A stretch of DNA of 64,000 bases from JBNAGF01 sp049801055 (GTDB taxonomy: Bacteria > Pseudomonadota > Alphaproteobacteria > Rhodobacterales > Rhodobacteraceae), in contig NZ_JBNAGF010000015.1 of NCBI RefSeq assembly GCF_049801055.1, forward strand, positions 1-64,000, given 5' to 3'. A program made the translations under genes and the position numbers. Under the pieces are notes generated by a model, which saw only the letters and a program-made list of their open reading frames with translations, made no database searches and was not told the origin of the DNA. Shown piece by piece: positions 1-8,029 of this stretch. Within the stretch, counting starts at the first letter, position 1. The number at the start of each line of letters is the position of its first letter.

Positions 1-54
1 GCGGGGTCCTTTTTTGTCCGGGTGCGGGCGCAGGACTGGCAGGGGCTCAAAATT

Positions 55-100
55 GTCCGGCGGCGGGGCAGAGGACAAGCCCCCTGCCCCGCCGCCGGAC
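55..100. repeat. 17-bp perfect inverted repeat (strong hairpin)
   Basis: Positions 55-71 and 84-100 are exact reverse complements separated by 12 bases. The stem is almost all G and C. Read on the minus strand the stem is followed by AATTTT, so it could end transcription coming leftwards. It could also be a cruciform or a plasmid structural site. No gene overlaps it. A partial direct copy of the left arm (TTGTCCGG followed by a GC-rich stretch) lies just upstream at about 14-35. Confidence 0.6.
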
Positions 101-786
101 CGGCGCTGCCCGCGCGGGGGTCGCCGCATCGGCGACGCTGCTGGATCACACCTCAGCCCAACGACCTGCGCGCTCAGACATCGACGCAGGGACACGGCCG
201 CGCAGATTGTGCGACATCGGGTGACACGCCGCATTGCCGGATGCCTTGGCAGTCTTCTGACTGTGGGTTCTCACGGGACCGGAGAGGACCGGGTCGCGCC
301 TGGCCGGAATTGCAGGCAGCCCGGATTCTCAGATGACCTGTGCCCCGAGGCCAGCGCAGCCGGGTTGGTTCGTGTTCGGGGTCGCACTGCCGCGCTGCCG
401 CATGATGACGTCTGACGTGCGTTGCAGAGCCTCCGGGTCGAGACGGCGCTCTGGGGCGTCCAATATGTCACAGGGGGCGGCGCGCTCCCGATCAGGTCAG
501 CGAGCGGCCGTCAAGACGCGGTCTGTTTGGCGCGCCGATTTCCGTGCCGGAGCGATCTGAGCGGGTCGGTCCGGTCTCCGGCAGGTGTTGCTGCCCAGGG
601 CCGGTGGCAGGTCGTTCCAGGACCGCAAAGGTGGGGATCCGTCTTTTTCCCCTGCCCGTTCCGGGCATTCCGCGCGGTGCAAAAAGAGCGGCCCCCTGCC
701 CTTCTCCGCTGCGCTGCGCCTGCGGTGCGGTCCCGCGCCGGCCTGCGGGGTCACCGGCATTGCAACACCAGACAAGGAGAAACGCA
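101..786. other. GC-rich stretch without a recognisable gene
   Basis: No open frame here gives a recognisable protein, and the frames that exist are arginine- and proline-rich translations typical of non-coding GC-rich DNA. The last 150 bases form the leader of the DUF736 gene. They share a phrase of the type CCTTC-CTGCGCT with the leader of the ardC gene at about 6790-6830. Long GC-rich leaders of this kind are common before DUF736 and ardC genes on alphaproteobacterial plasmids. Confidence 0.5.
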
Positions 787-1125
787 ATGACCACCAACTG
801 CATCAAGTTCGACGCCGCCGACATCGGCACGGCCAAGGGGACCGGATCGATCTCCACACTGACCTTCGATCTCGACATCTCGGTCGAGCCCGTTACAAGC
901 GACAACCCGATGGCGCCCACACATCGCGTCCTGGGGCGCTCGCCGCGGGGCCGTCTCGTCGAATGCGGCGGCATCTGGCGCAAACAGAACCGCGAGACCG
1001 GCGCGGATTACTTCACGCTGACCATTCGCGACTACGGGTTCAACGCCAATCTCGGCCAGGCCGCGCATCAGGACGATCCGACCCTGCAGGCCGTGATCCC
1101 CTGGGGCCCGAAAGAGGCCGCCTGA
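787..1125 (+). CDS. DUF736 family plasmid protein
   Basis: The 112-residue product matches the small DUF736 family, which is nearly confined to alphaproteobacterial plasmids and integrative elements. The family has no established function. It usually sits near replication, ardC or conjugation genes, as here. The start at 787 is chosen because AAGGAG lies 8-13 bases upstream. A late motif SPRGRLVECGGIW followed by a YFTLTIRDYGF segment is visible, and the C-terminus carries a short acidic tail. There is no signal peptide or membrane segment, so it is a cytoplasmic protein. Two strong hairpins follow the stop, so it is probably a single-gene transcript. Confidence 0.8.
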   Translation: MTTNCIKFDAADIGTAKGTGSISTLTFDLDISVEPVTSDNPMAPTHRVLGRSPRGRLVECGGIWRKQNRETGADYFTLTIRDYGFNANLGQAAHQDDPTLQAVIPWGPKEAA

Positions 1126-1131
1126 GGCGAT

Positions 1132-1155
1132 GGTTGGCCGGAGACCCGGCCAACC
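1132..1155. terminator. Hairpin after the DUF736 gene
   Basis: A perfect 10-bp inverted repeat (1132-1141 with 1146-1155) has a 4-base loop and is followed by CTTTC. It lies six bases after the stop codon. The U-run is short, so it is a probable but not ideal intrinsic terminator. Confidence 0.6.
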
Positions 1156-1167
1156 CTTTCGCGCCGC

Positions 1168-1197
1168 GCCGGAGAATCGATTACCCGATTCTCCGGC
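1168..1197. terminator. Second hairpin insulating the repA leader
   Basis: A perfect 12-bp inverted repeat (1168-1179 with 1186-1197) has a 6-base loop. With the hairpin at 1132-1155 it forms a tandem pair between the DUF736 gene and the rep operon, and may shield the rep promoter from readthrough in either direction. Confidence 0.55.
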
Positions 1198-1354
1198 TGC
1201 GGGCGTGTTTCAGGGCCGAGGACACTCCGAGAACCAGGAAAGACAAGGGTGTCGGCTGCGCTGAGCGCCAGCGTCGCTCTTGACTGGGGTGATGCGCCCT
1301 GTGGCTGGCTTGCCCGCAGCGGTCAGATTGGGACGGTGTGGGGGCCGTGAGCCG

Positions 1355-1372
1355 GTTTGACAGCCGTGCAGA
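1355..1372 (+). repeat. Rep-region repeat, copy 1 (TTTGACAGCCGTGCAGA)
   Basis: The 18 bases GTTTGACAGCCGTGCAGA occur here upstream of repA and again twice between repA and repB. The sequence is only weakly self-complementary. It differs from the usual perfectly palindromic parS of repABC plasmids, but its placement around repA is where partition-complex binding sites are found. It is a candidate centromere or RepA/RepB operator site. Confidence 0.6.
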
Positions 1373-1640
1373 ACGCATAAAGCGCAATTAAAACAGTGAG
1401 ATAGGGAGGTATGCGTGTGATTTCCATTGTGTTCGGGTTTCGCGTGCCGCGTGCTTTGACACCAGATATTGGGGTGCTTCTCATGGAAGCCGCGCGGTCT
1501 TGTGGTTGTGCAGATTTCTGTCATGATCCGGCAACGTCTTGCCGCGCGCTGAAAAAATCGTTGTGGACAACCCGCTTCCGCTGTAGTCACAGTTTAACGA
1601 AAGAAATCGCGATAAAAGCGATATTAGGCGAGGCGGCAGG
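1373..1640 (+). promoter_or_regulatory. repABC leader
   Basis: This leader of 268 bases holds no convincing gene. Its last 100 bases are AT-rich compared with the surroundings and probably contain the repA promoter. I could not pick one -35/-10 pair with confidence. In repABC plasmids this promoter is repressed by RepA with RepB. Confidence 0.4.
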
Positions 1641-2858
1641 ATGGACAAAGTACCATTCCAGCAGAATGCAGGCGATTTGGCCTTCGATGAAATCATTCTC
1701 CAACAAGGAGAATTGATTTCGGATCGGCTCAATATCTTGCGTCAGGAGCAATACCCCCCGGATGCCCAGAAGGGCCTGCGGCAGTTCTCGCTGGCCGAGG
1801 TGGCCTATTTTCTCGGGGTTACTCAATCCACGATCAAGAAACTGCATCTCGAGGGCAAGGGCCCCGCGCCCGAAACCTCCGCCTCCGGGCGGCGGTCCTA
1901 TTCAGCGGCGCAAATGCTCGAACTGCGCGCCTATCTCGATGCCCACGGCCGTCCCGGCAAGCGCCGCTACCTGCCCCACCGCACCGAGGGCGAAGAGCTG
2001 CACGTCATCTCGGTGGTGAACTTCAAAGGCGGCAGCGGCAAGACGACGACGGCAGCCCATCTTGCCCAACACCTGGCCCTCAAGGGTCATCGCGTGCTCG
2101 CCATCGATCTCGATCCGCAAGCCTCCCTCACCGCGCTGCATGGAATTCAGCCTGAATTAGACTCTGTTTCATCGCTCTACGAGACGCTGCGCTATGACGC
2201 CGAGCGCCAGCCGATCAGCGCGGTGATCCGGCCCACGAATTTCCCGAACCTCGACATCGTCCCGGCCAGCCTCGATCTGCAGGAATACGAGTATGACACG
2301 CCGGTCGCACTCACCAGCCGCGACCCGTCCGAAGGTCGGGCCTTCTTCACCCGCATCTCGAAAGCGCTCGCGGAAGTCGAAGACCAATATGATGTGGTGG
2401 TGATCGATTGCCCGCCGCAGCTTGGTTATCTGACCCTAACAGCACTTACAGCGTCGAGTTCCGTGCTGATCACCGTGCATCCCCAGATGCTGGATGTGAT
2501 GTCGATGAGCCAGTTTCTCCTGATGCTCGGTGGCATCCTGCGCACCATCCGGGAAGCTGGGGCCGAGATGCGGCTGAAATGGTTCCGCTACCTTGTGACC
2601 CGCTTTGAGCCCACCGACGGGCCGCAAAAGCAGATGGTCGGGTTCCTGCAGGCGATGTTTCCCAACCAGATGCTGGAAGCGCAGATGGTGAAGTCCACCG
2701 CGATCTCCGATGCCGGGATCACCAAGCAGACGCTTTACGAGGTCGAGCGGGCGCAATTCGTGCGCTCCACCTATGATCGGGCGATCACCTCGCTCAACGC
2801 GGTAAACGACGAAATCGCCGGTCTCGTGCATCAGGCTTGGGGGCGCGACCTCCCATGA
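1641..2858 (+). CDS. repA: RepA, ParA-type partition ATPase of the repABC module
   Basis: This 405-residue protein is the ParA/Soj-type ATPase that segregates the plasmid with RepB and represses the rep operon. The N-terminal 45-100 region is a MerR-like helix-turn-helix (FSLAEVAYFLGVTQSTIKKL), typical of type Ib RepA. The deviant Walker A KGGSGKTT is at residues 129-136, and a DLDPQASLT segment and a VVVIDCPPQLG Walker B follow. Length and domain order are normal for RepA. It is the first gene of a repA-repB-repC operon in the usual order. Repeat copies lie on both sides of it and may be its operator or the centromere. Confidence 0.95.
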   Translation: MDKVPFQQNAGDLAFDEIILQQGELISDRLNILRQEQYPPDAQKGLRQFSLAEVAYFLGVTQSTIKKLHLEGKGPAPETSASGRRSYSAAQMLELRAYLDAHGRPGKRRYLPHRTEGEELHVISVVNFKGGSGKTTTAAHLAQHLALKGHRVLAIDLDPQASLTALHGIQPELDSVSSLYETLRYDAERQPISAVIRPTNFPNLDIVPASLDLQEYEYDTPVALTSRDPSEGRAFFTRISKALAEVEDQYDVVVIDCPPQLGYLTLTALTASSSVLITVHPQMLDVMSMSQFLLMLGGILRTIREAGAEMRLKWFRYLVTRFEPTDGPQKQMVGFLQAMFPNQMLEAQMVKSTAISDAGITKQTLYEVERAQFVRSTYDRAITSLNAVNDEIAGLVHQAWGRDLP

Positions 2859-2900
2859 GTTTGACAGCCGTGCAGATGCGTTTTGACAGCCGTGCAGACG
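2859..2900 (+). repeat. Rep-region repeat, copies 2 and 3 between repA and repB
   Basis: The motif TTTGACAGCCGTGCAGA is repeated in tandem here with a 22-bp period (starts at 2860 and 2882), immediately after the repA stop codon. It is the same motif as at 1356. The tandem layout within the short repA-repB gap fits a parS-like site bound by RepB or an incompatibility site. The role is inferred from position only. Confidence 0.65.
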
Positions 2901-2931
2901 GGGCGGTTCACACCTCGGAAAGGAGGGCGAC

Positions 2932-3927
2932 ATGGCCAGAAAAGACCTGTTGAAATCCGTGATCGGGCAACCGACCGACACGCCCGTCGATGGGGGCCGT
3001 TCGAGCTATGCCATGCGCGGGGCCTCGAAATCCATGAAGGTCTCGATCGACAGCCTGGCCGAGAATTCCAAACGCCTGCTCGAAGGTGAAACCATCATCG
3101 AGATCGATCCCGGTCTGATTGACGCCTCTTTCGTCAATGACCGCCTGAGCGGTGATGACGAGGCCTTCGAGGAGCTGAAAGCCTCGATTGCGGCCAGCGG
3201 ACAGGACACGCCGGTCCTGTTGCGACCGCATCCCGAAGCCGCGGGCCGCTACATGGTGGTCTTCGGACACCGCCGGGTACGCGCCGCGCGCGCCCTCGGG
3301 CGTCCCGTGCGGGCCGTGGTCAAGGAGATGGACGATGTCGCCCATGTGCTGGCGCAGGGTCAGGAAAACACCGCCCGGGCGGACCTGTCCTTTATCGAAA
3401 AGGCGCTGTTTGCCAAGAACCTCGCCGATCTCGGCCAGGCCAAGGAGGTGATCCAGCAGGCTTTGACCATCGACGGCACGCTCTTGTCGCGCATGCTCTC
3501 GGTCGCCAGCACCGTGCCGACCCATGTTATTGCGGCGATCGGGCCGGCCAAACAGATCGGGCGGGACCGCTGGGAAGACTTCAAGAAGCTGATGGCGGTG
3601 AAGAGCAACCTCACAGTGGCCGATCGCATCCTGGACACAGAGGGCTTCGATCAGCTCGACAGCGACACCAAGTTCGAAATTCTGCACAGCAAGGTGATGG
3701 AGGCGGGCAGGGCGCCCAAACGTCGTGCGGCCAAGGCAGCCCCGGCCAAGCGCACCTGGACCGCAGGGGAGGGCCGGATCAAGGGTGTGATCGGACGGTC
3801 CGGGCGCGCCTATACCATCTCGCTGACGGCCAAGGATTCTGCAGGGTTTGGCGAGTTTCTCTCGGAGAACCTCGATCAGCTCTACGCGGAGTATCTCGCT
3901 CAATCCGAGGAGACATCGACATCATGA
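2932..3927 (+). CDS. repB: RepB, ParB-type centromere-binding protein
   Basis: RepB is the DNA-binding partner of RepA in plasmid partition. The 331-residue protein has a basic N-terminal RepA-contact tail. A ParB/Srx-like domain follows, with the motifs PVLLRPHP and GHRRVRAARALGRPVRA. A central helix-turn-helix lies around the QAKEVIQQALTIDGTLLSRML segment. The start at 2932 has GGAGGG just upstream. It lies 73 bases after repA and 164 bases before repC, and that second gap holds the antisense RNA. Size and order are normal for the family. Confidence 0.95.
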   Translation: MARKDLLKSVIGQPTDTPVDGGRSSYAMRGASKSMKVSIDSLAENSKRLLEGETIIEIDPGLIDASFVNDRLSGDDEAFEELKASIAASGQDTPVLLRPHPEAAGRYMVVFGHRRVRAARALGRPVRAVVKEMDDVAHVLAQGQENTARADLSFIEKALFAKNLADLGQAKEVIQQALTIDGTLLSRMLSVASTVPTHVIAAIGPAKQIGRDRWEDFKKLMAVKSNLTVADRILDTEGFDQLDSDTKFEILHSKVMEAGRAPKRRAAKAAPAKRTWTAGEGRIKGVIGRSGRAYTISLTAKDSAGFGEFLSENLDQLYAEYLAQSEETSTS

Positions 3928-3935
3928 CCTGAGGC

Positions 3936-3990
3936 AAAAGAAAAGCCCCCAAGCCGATCCGGCCCGAGAGCTTATCCGATTAGATTAGAC
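3936..3990 (-). ncRNA. ctRNA, counter-transcribed antisense RNA (incompatibility RNA)
   Basis: Between repB and repC a minus-strand promoter (TTGACA, 17-bp spacer, TATCCA) is followed by a transcript that would start near 3990. It would end in a long stem-loop at 3943-3973 followed by TTTTCTTTT on the minus strand, giving an RNA of about 55 nt. This matches in position, orientation, size and terminator the small antisense RNA known in repABC plasmids, which represses repC and causes incompatibility. The exact 5' end is an estimate. Confidence 0.85.
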
Positions 3991-3996
3991 ACCTAC

Positions 3997-4025
3997 TGGA
4001 TACCGCTCCCGCGAATCACTGTCAA
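3997..4025 (-). promoter_or_regulatory. Promoter of the ctRNA
   Basis: On the minus strand the -35 box TTGACA lies at 4020-4025 and the -10 box TATCCA at 3997-4002, with an ideal 17-bp spacer. The near-consensus -35 fits the strong constitutive expression expected for a copy-control antisense RNA. Confidence 0.8.
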
Positions 4026-4060
4026 CAAAAGACGTCGTTTTGGCGAACGGGATCCTTTTG

Positions 4061-4079
4061 CCTCCCTAAACCACGGAGG
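4061..4079 (+). promoter_or_regulatory. Stem that can hide the repC ribosome binding site
   Basis: CCTCC at 4061-4065 can pair with GGAGG at 4075-4079, the Shine-Dalgarno of repC, leaving a 9-base loop. In repABC plasmids, ctRNA binding to the leader is known to favour a stem that blocks repC expression. This stem is the likely local equivalent. It is inferred from complementarity alone. Confidence 0.6.
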
Positions 4080-4091
4080 TGAAATACAGGC

Positions 4092-5390
4092 ATGACACAG
4101 AGCGGTTGGCGCAAGCCGACGCCGGGACTTCTACAGGCCGAACGGTTTGCGGAAGTCGGCGAACAGTTATCTATACCCAAATCCCAGGCCATCGTCGCGG
4201 TGAAGAAAGTCGCGGCAGCCATTGGTCTGAAATCCCAGGACCTGCTTCTTCTCGATACCTTTGGGGCGGTCACACAGCCCCAGGATTGGGAGCCGGGCAG
4301 GCGGCCCATCGTCTGGGCGTCGAATCATTTCCTGATGGAGCAGACCGGGTTCTCGCTCGCCACGCTCAGACGCCATGTAAGGCGGCTCTGTGAGGTTGGG
4401 GTGATTGCGATGAAGGACAGCCCCAATGGCAAGCGGTGGGGCCGCAGGGACGCGGATGGCGTGATTGTCGAGGCCTACGGCTTCGATCTCGCGCCGCTTG
4501 CGGCGCGGGCAGAGGAGTTCGAGGCGCTTTATGCACATCTCCAGGCCGAGAGAGCTGCCTGTGTGCGTTTGCGAAACGCGATCACCGTGACACGTCGCAT
4601 GATCCGCGCGAAGATCGAAAAGGCGCTGGAGGCGGGTCTGCGTGGGCCCTGGCGCAAGCTGCAGGACGCCTATTGCGGGCTTCTGGAGGGCCTTCCCGCG
4701 CGGTCGGAGGGGGCAGGGCGGCTCGAGCGCTTCCTGGCCCGCATCAAGGCGCTGCTGGCGTCCGTGGAGACATCCTTCGAGGCGGCTTTCGATTGGCCGG
4801 ATAGATCTGATGCGATGCCGGCCTCTAACGGAGCAAACGACCAACAAGATACTCAAAATATGACACCCACGAGTCTCGAAAATAAGACCCACATACGAAC
4901 TACAAATGAACCTGATCCTGTAAAAAGTAATCGCTTTGAAACAAAGCACACGGCAGGCGCTGCGCCAGAAGAGCAGGGGAGGGTGCCGGTTGAAAGCCCG
5001 GAAGAGGTCGATCTTGATATCAGCTGGAGCACACATGGCCAAAAACGCGGGTCCGATGTCGATATCCCGATGCTGATGGCCTCCTGTCCGCATTTTGCGG
5101 AGATGGCGCGCAGCACCCAAGGTTATATGCGGGATTGGAACGATGTGCACCGGGCTGCAGCAGCCTTGAGGCCAATCGTCGGGATCTCAGAGGACGCCTG
5201 GAACGTGGCCAACAAGGTGCTTGGGCCGGCTGTGGCCGCCGCGTCGATTGCCCTGATCCTCGACAAATCGACCGACGGCGAGGTCAAATCGCCCGGCGGA
5301 TACCTCCGCGGGCTCGTTGAACGCGCCCAGATCGGTGAGCTGCACCTTGATCGCAGTTTCTATGGGCGTTTGAGCGGGGCAGGCGCGTAG
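4092..5390 (+). CDS. repC: RepC, plasmid replication initiator
   Basis: RepC starts replication at an origin inside its own gene and sets copy number. The 432-residue product shows the N-terminal RepC winged-helix region (RPIVWASNHFLMEQTGFSL, then a LRRHVRRLCEVGVIAMKDSPNGKR helix-turn-helix). It also has a charged middle part and a C-terminal domain with DISWSTHGQKRGSD and a YLRGLVERA segment. Length is usual for RepC. The start at 4092 lies 12 bases after GGAGG. Expression should be limited by the ctRNA and the leader stem. A long AT-rich tract in the middle of the gene marks the likely origin. Confidence 0.95.
   Translation: MTQSGWRKPTPGLLQAERFAEVGEQLSIPKSQAIVAVKKVAAAIGLKSQDLLLLDTFGAVTQPQDWEPGRRPIVWASNHFLMEQTGFSLATLRRHVRRLCEVGVIAMKDSPNGKRWGRRDADGVIVEAYGFDLAPLAARAEEFEALYAHLQAERAACVRLRNAITVTRRMIRAKIEKALEAGLRGPWRKLQDAYCGLLEGLPARSEGAGRLERFLARIKALLASVETSFEAAFDWPDRSDAMPASNGANDQQDTQNMTPTSLENKTHIRTTNEPDPVKSNRFETKHTAGAAPEEQGRVPVESPEEVDLDISWSTHGQKRGSDVDIPMLMASCPHFAEMARSTQGYMRDWNDVHRAAAALRPIVGISEDAWNVANKVLGPAVAAASIALILDKSTDGEVKSPGGYLRGLVERAQIGELHLDRSFYGRLSGAGA
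4831..4952. other. AT-rich tract inside repC, probable oriV
   Basis: About 120 bases in the centre of repC are strikingly AT-rich within an otherwise GC-rich gene, and encode a low-complexity linker rich in N, T, K and Q. In repABC plasmids the replication origin lies within repC at such an AT-rich stretch. The call rests on composition and that precedent. Confidence 0.65.
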
Positions 5391-5442
5391 GATGCGGTGG
5401 CTGCGTAGGTTAACCTTGCAAATCTTCCATTGGATGGCATAA

Positions 5443-6615
5443 ATGCAAGGTATGATCACCCGAAATCACCTTGAGCGGCTCACCCAAGCCCTGGATGCGC
5501 AAGCCGGGGTTGTCCTCCTTGGGCCGCGCCAGGTGGGCAAAACCACATTGGCACAAGATATCGCAGAGACGCGCGACGCCGTCTATCTCGATATGGAACG
5601 CACCGCGGACCGGCAGATTCTCGAGGAGCCGGATCTCTATCTCGATGACCAGATGGGCAAGCTTGTGGTGATCGACGAGGTGCAGCTGATGCCGGGTCTC
5701 TTCGGGGCGCTGCGGGGACAGATCGACCGCCGCCGCCGCGCGGGATATCGCACCGGGCAGTTTCTGCTTCTGGGCTCGGCCTCGAACACGTTGTTGCAGC
5801 AAAGCGCGGAATCGCTGGCCGGACGGGTGAGTTATCACGAATTGACGCCCTTCACCCTCGACGAGGTGGGGCAGGGCGCTTTGCCCGCGCTCTGGTTGCG
5901 CGGCGGCTTTCCGGAGAGTTTTCTGGCCGCCTCGGACCGCGCCAGCCTCACCTGGCGGGAGGATTTCATCCGCACCTATCTCGAACGCGATATCCCGTCT
6001 TTCGGGTTGCGCATTCCGGCCGAAACACTGCGGCGGTTCTGGACCATGCTGGCCCATGACCAGGGCGGGCTCTTGAACGCGGCCAAGCTTGCGGCAGGGC
6101 TCGGCGTCTCGGGCCAGAGCGTGGCGCGTTATCTCGACCTGCTGGTCGATCTGATGCTGGTGCGTCGCCTGCCGCCCTGGCACGCAAATGTGGGCAAGCG
6201 TCTGGTGAAATCGCCCAAGGTCTATATCCGCGACGCTGGTCTCACCCATGCGCTTCTCGGGCTCGAGACCCGCGAGGCCTTGCTCGGACATCCCGTGGTC
6301 GGCGGGTCCTGGGAAGGCTTCTGCATCGAGAACCTCATCGCGGCGGCCCCGCGCGGCACGGAGGCTAGTTTCTATCGCTCGTCGGCCGGAGCCGAGATCG
6401 ATCTGATCCTGAAACTGCCAGATCACCAGCTCTGGGCGATCGAGGTCAAACGCACCACCGCACCCAAGGTCACGCGTGGCTTCCACATTGCGGCTGACGA
6501 CCTGGCCGTTGTTGAACGGCTTCTGGTCTATGCCGAGGATCGGGAGGTGCCGGGGCAGGGAGCCGTGCGGGCGATGCCTCTGGCAAACGCGATGGACCGG
6601 TTGCGGGCGCTTTAA
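5443..6615 (+). CDS. AAA_14 ATPase with DUF4143 domain
   Basis: This 390-residue protein has a Walker A GPRQVGKT at residues 27-34 and a Walker B VVIDEVQLMP. The C-terminal DUF4143 half contains EIDLI and, further on, EVK, reminiscent of a PD-(D/E)xK nuclease core. Proteins of this family are widespread, often mobile, and their function is not established; roles in DNA repair or defence have been suggested. It starts 52 bases after repC, so readthrough from repC is possible. A start at 5452 would also be reasonable. It is probably a passenger gene rather than part of replication. Confidence 0.85.
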   Translation: MQGMITRNHLERLTQALDAQAGVVLLGPRQVGKTTLAQDIAETRDAVYLDMERTADRQILEEPDLYLDDQMGKLVVIDEVQLMPGLFGALRGQIDRRRRAGYRTGQFLLLGSASNTLLQQSAESLAGRVSYHELTPFTLDEVGQGALPALWLRGGFPESFLAASDRASLTWREDFIRTYLERDIPSFGLRIPAETLRRFWTMLAHDQGGLLNAAKLAAGLGVSGQSVARYLDLLVDLMLVRRLPPWHANVGKRLVKSPKVYIRDAGLTHALLGLETREALLGHPVVGGSWEGFCIENLIAAAPRGTEASFYRSSAGAEIDLILKLPDHQLWAIEVKRTTAPKVTRGFHIAADDLAVVERLLVYAEDREVPGQGAVRAMPLANAMDRLRAL

Positions 6616-6888
6616 CCCGTCTCATCAGCGCGCCGGTCACCTGCGTCTCCGTCCTCTCGGACCCCGATTGCTGCTCGGCGGCGCGACGGCGCCGTCGCAT
6701 ACCATCGTCCTCCCCGGTCTTGTCCCCCGTGCGAGCAGGGGCGCGCGGGTCTGACGGCCGCCGCCCCCGGCGCAATGCTCTGCCCGCTCCCTTCGCTGCG
6801 CTCCCGGGTTGAGCATGCGCCAGCGGCTCAGAGCGCCCGTCCTGTCTCCCCGCGTCCCGCACGCGGGACCAGCCGACAGGAGGACATC
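6616..6888. other. GC-rich leader of ardC
   Basis: No gene is seen in these 273 bases. The stretch contains several short inverted repeats, including GTCCCG/CGGGAC a few bases before the ribosome binding site of ardC. It resembles the leader of the DUF736 gene in style and shares a short phrase with it, which suggests these plasmid genes share a type of control region. Confidence 0.4.
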
Positions 6889-7788
6889 ATGGCGCAGCGA
6901 CCCGACATCTACACCCGCATCACCAAACAGATCATCGCCGATCTTGAAGCCGGCACGGCACCCTGGCGCAAACCCTGGAGTGCGGACCATCTCGCGGGCC
7001 GGATCACACGGCCCCTCCGCCACAATGGCATCGCCTATCGCGGTCTCAACATCGTCCTGCTCTGGGCTGCTGCGGTGACCCACGGCTACGCCGCATCGAC
7101 CTGGATGACCTACCGCCAGGCAACCGAGCTCGGCGGTCAGGTGCGCAAAGGATCGAAAGGGGCCCTCGTGATCTACGCCGACACGTTCCGAAAGACCGAG
7201 ACGGATGATGCGGGCCAGGAGCGTGATCTCACGATCCCCTTCATGAAAGGCTACACGGTCTTCAATGTCGATCAGATCGACGGGCTGCCGGAGAGCTTTC
7301 ATGCAATCCCGGAAGCGCCTGAGGAGCCAGAGTTGCGCGATGCGGCGGCAGACGCGTTCTTTGCAGCGACCGGTGCCGATATCCGTCATGGCGGCACCCA
7401 GGCCTATTACGCGGTCGAGCCGGATTACGTGCAGATGCCGCCCGTCGAGACTTTCGAGAACGCGGAGGCCTATTACGCCACGCTGGGTCACGAGGTTACT
7501 CATTGGACCCGCCACCCTGAGCGTCTCGACCGGAGTTTCGGTCGGAAGCGGTGGGGTGATGCCGGCTATGCGCAAGAGGAGCTTGTGGCCGAACTTGGCG
7601 CGGCCTTCCTGGCTGCTGATCTCGGCCTTTCGCCCGCACCGCGCGCGGAGCATGCGTCTTACATCGATCACTGGCTACGCGGTCTTCGGCACGACACGCG
7701 ATACATCTTCCAGGCTGCCGCCCATGCGCAACGCGCGGTCGATTACCTGCACGCCCTGCAGCTGCAACCGGACGATGCGGCCGCCTGA
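6889..7788 (+). CDS. ardC: ArdC-like antirestriction protein (ssDNA-binding plus metallopeptidase)
   Basis: The 299-residue protein has the N-terminal ArdC ssDNA-binding domain (IYTRITKQIIADLEAG, APWRKPW) and a C-terminal MPTase-PolyVal zinc metallopeptidase domain with HEVTH at residues 201-205. In ArdC of IncW plasmids this architecture protects incoming single-stranded plasmid DNA from restriction in the recipient. The start at 6889 has AGGAGG closely upstream. Its place on a conjugative backbone near repABC fits early expression in the recipient. Only the antirestriction role is inferred; the fold assignment is firm. Confidence 0.88.
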   Translation: MAQRPDIYTRITKQIIADLEAGTAPWRKPWSADHLAGRITRPLRHNGIAYRGLNIVLLWAAAVTHGYAASTWMTYRQATELGGQVRKGSKGALVIYADTFRKTETDDAGQERDLTIPFMKGYTVFNVDQIDGLPESFHAIPEAPEEPELRDAAADAFFAATGADIRHGGTQAYYAVEPDYVQMPPVETFENAEAYYATLGHEVTHWTRHPERLDRSFGRKRWGDAGYAQEELVAELGAAFLAADLGLSPAPRAEHASYIDHWLRGLRHDTRYIFQAAAHAQRAVDYLHALQLQPDDAAA

Positions 7789-8029
7789 GATGTTTGCGCC
7801 GTTGGGCTCCGCTGGTGATTTCCATGCGCGGTCGGTCCTGGTAGAATTGGACATCTCAACCTTTCTCCATCGGGAGTAGAGATCCCAAGCTAAAACATGG
7901 AAAGCAGCCGTTCCTACACCACGCAGCAAAGGCTACTGAACTGAGCCCAATTCTAACTCATGCTGCAGCGATGACGAACGGCAGCTCTTTCCCAGAACCA
8001 CAGTGGCCACGGATTAAAGGCGTTCCCGT
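7789..8029. other. Gap between ardC and the metal-resistance island
   Basis: These 241 bases hold no convincing gene. They mark the junction between backbone and the mer island. I looked for Tn3-type terminal repeats here and at the far end of the island and found none. Confidence 0.4.

Noticed and set aside
1411..1716. Possible 101-codon gene before repA with GGGAGG close to its ATG
   Set aside because: The ribosome site would be only one base from the ATG, the frame runs into repA in another phase, and the protein has no recognisable features.
5407..5416. AGGTTAACCT palindrome after repC as parS
   Set aside because: Only 10 bp, one copy, and does not match the repABC centromere pattern; left out as too weak.
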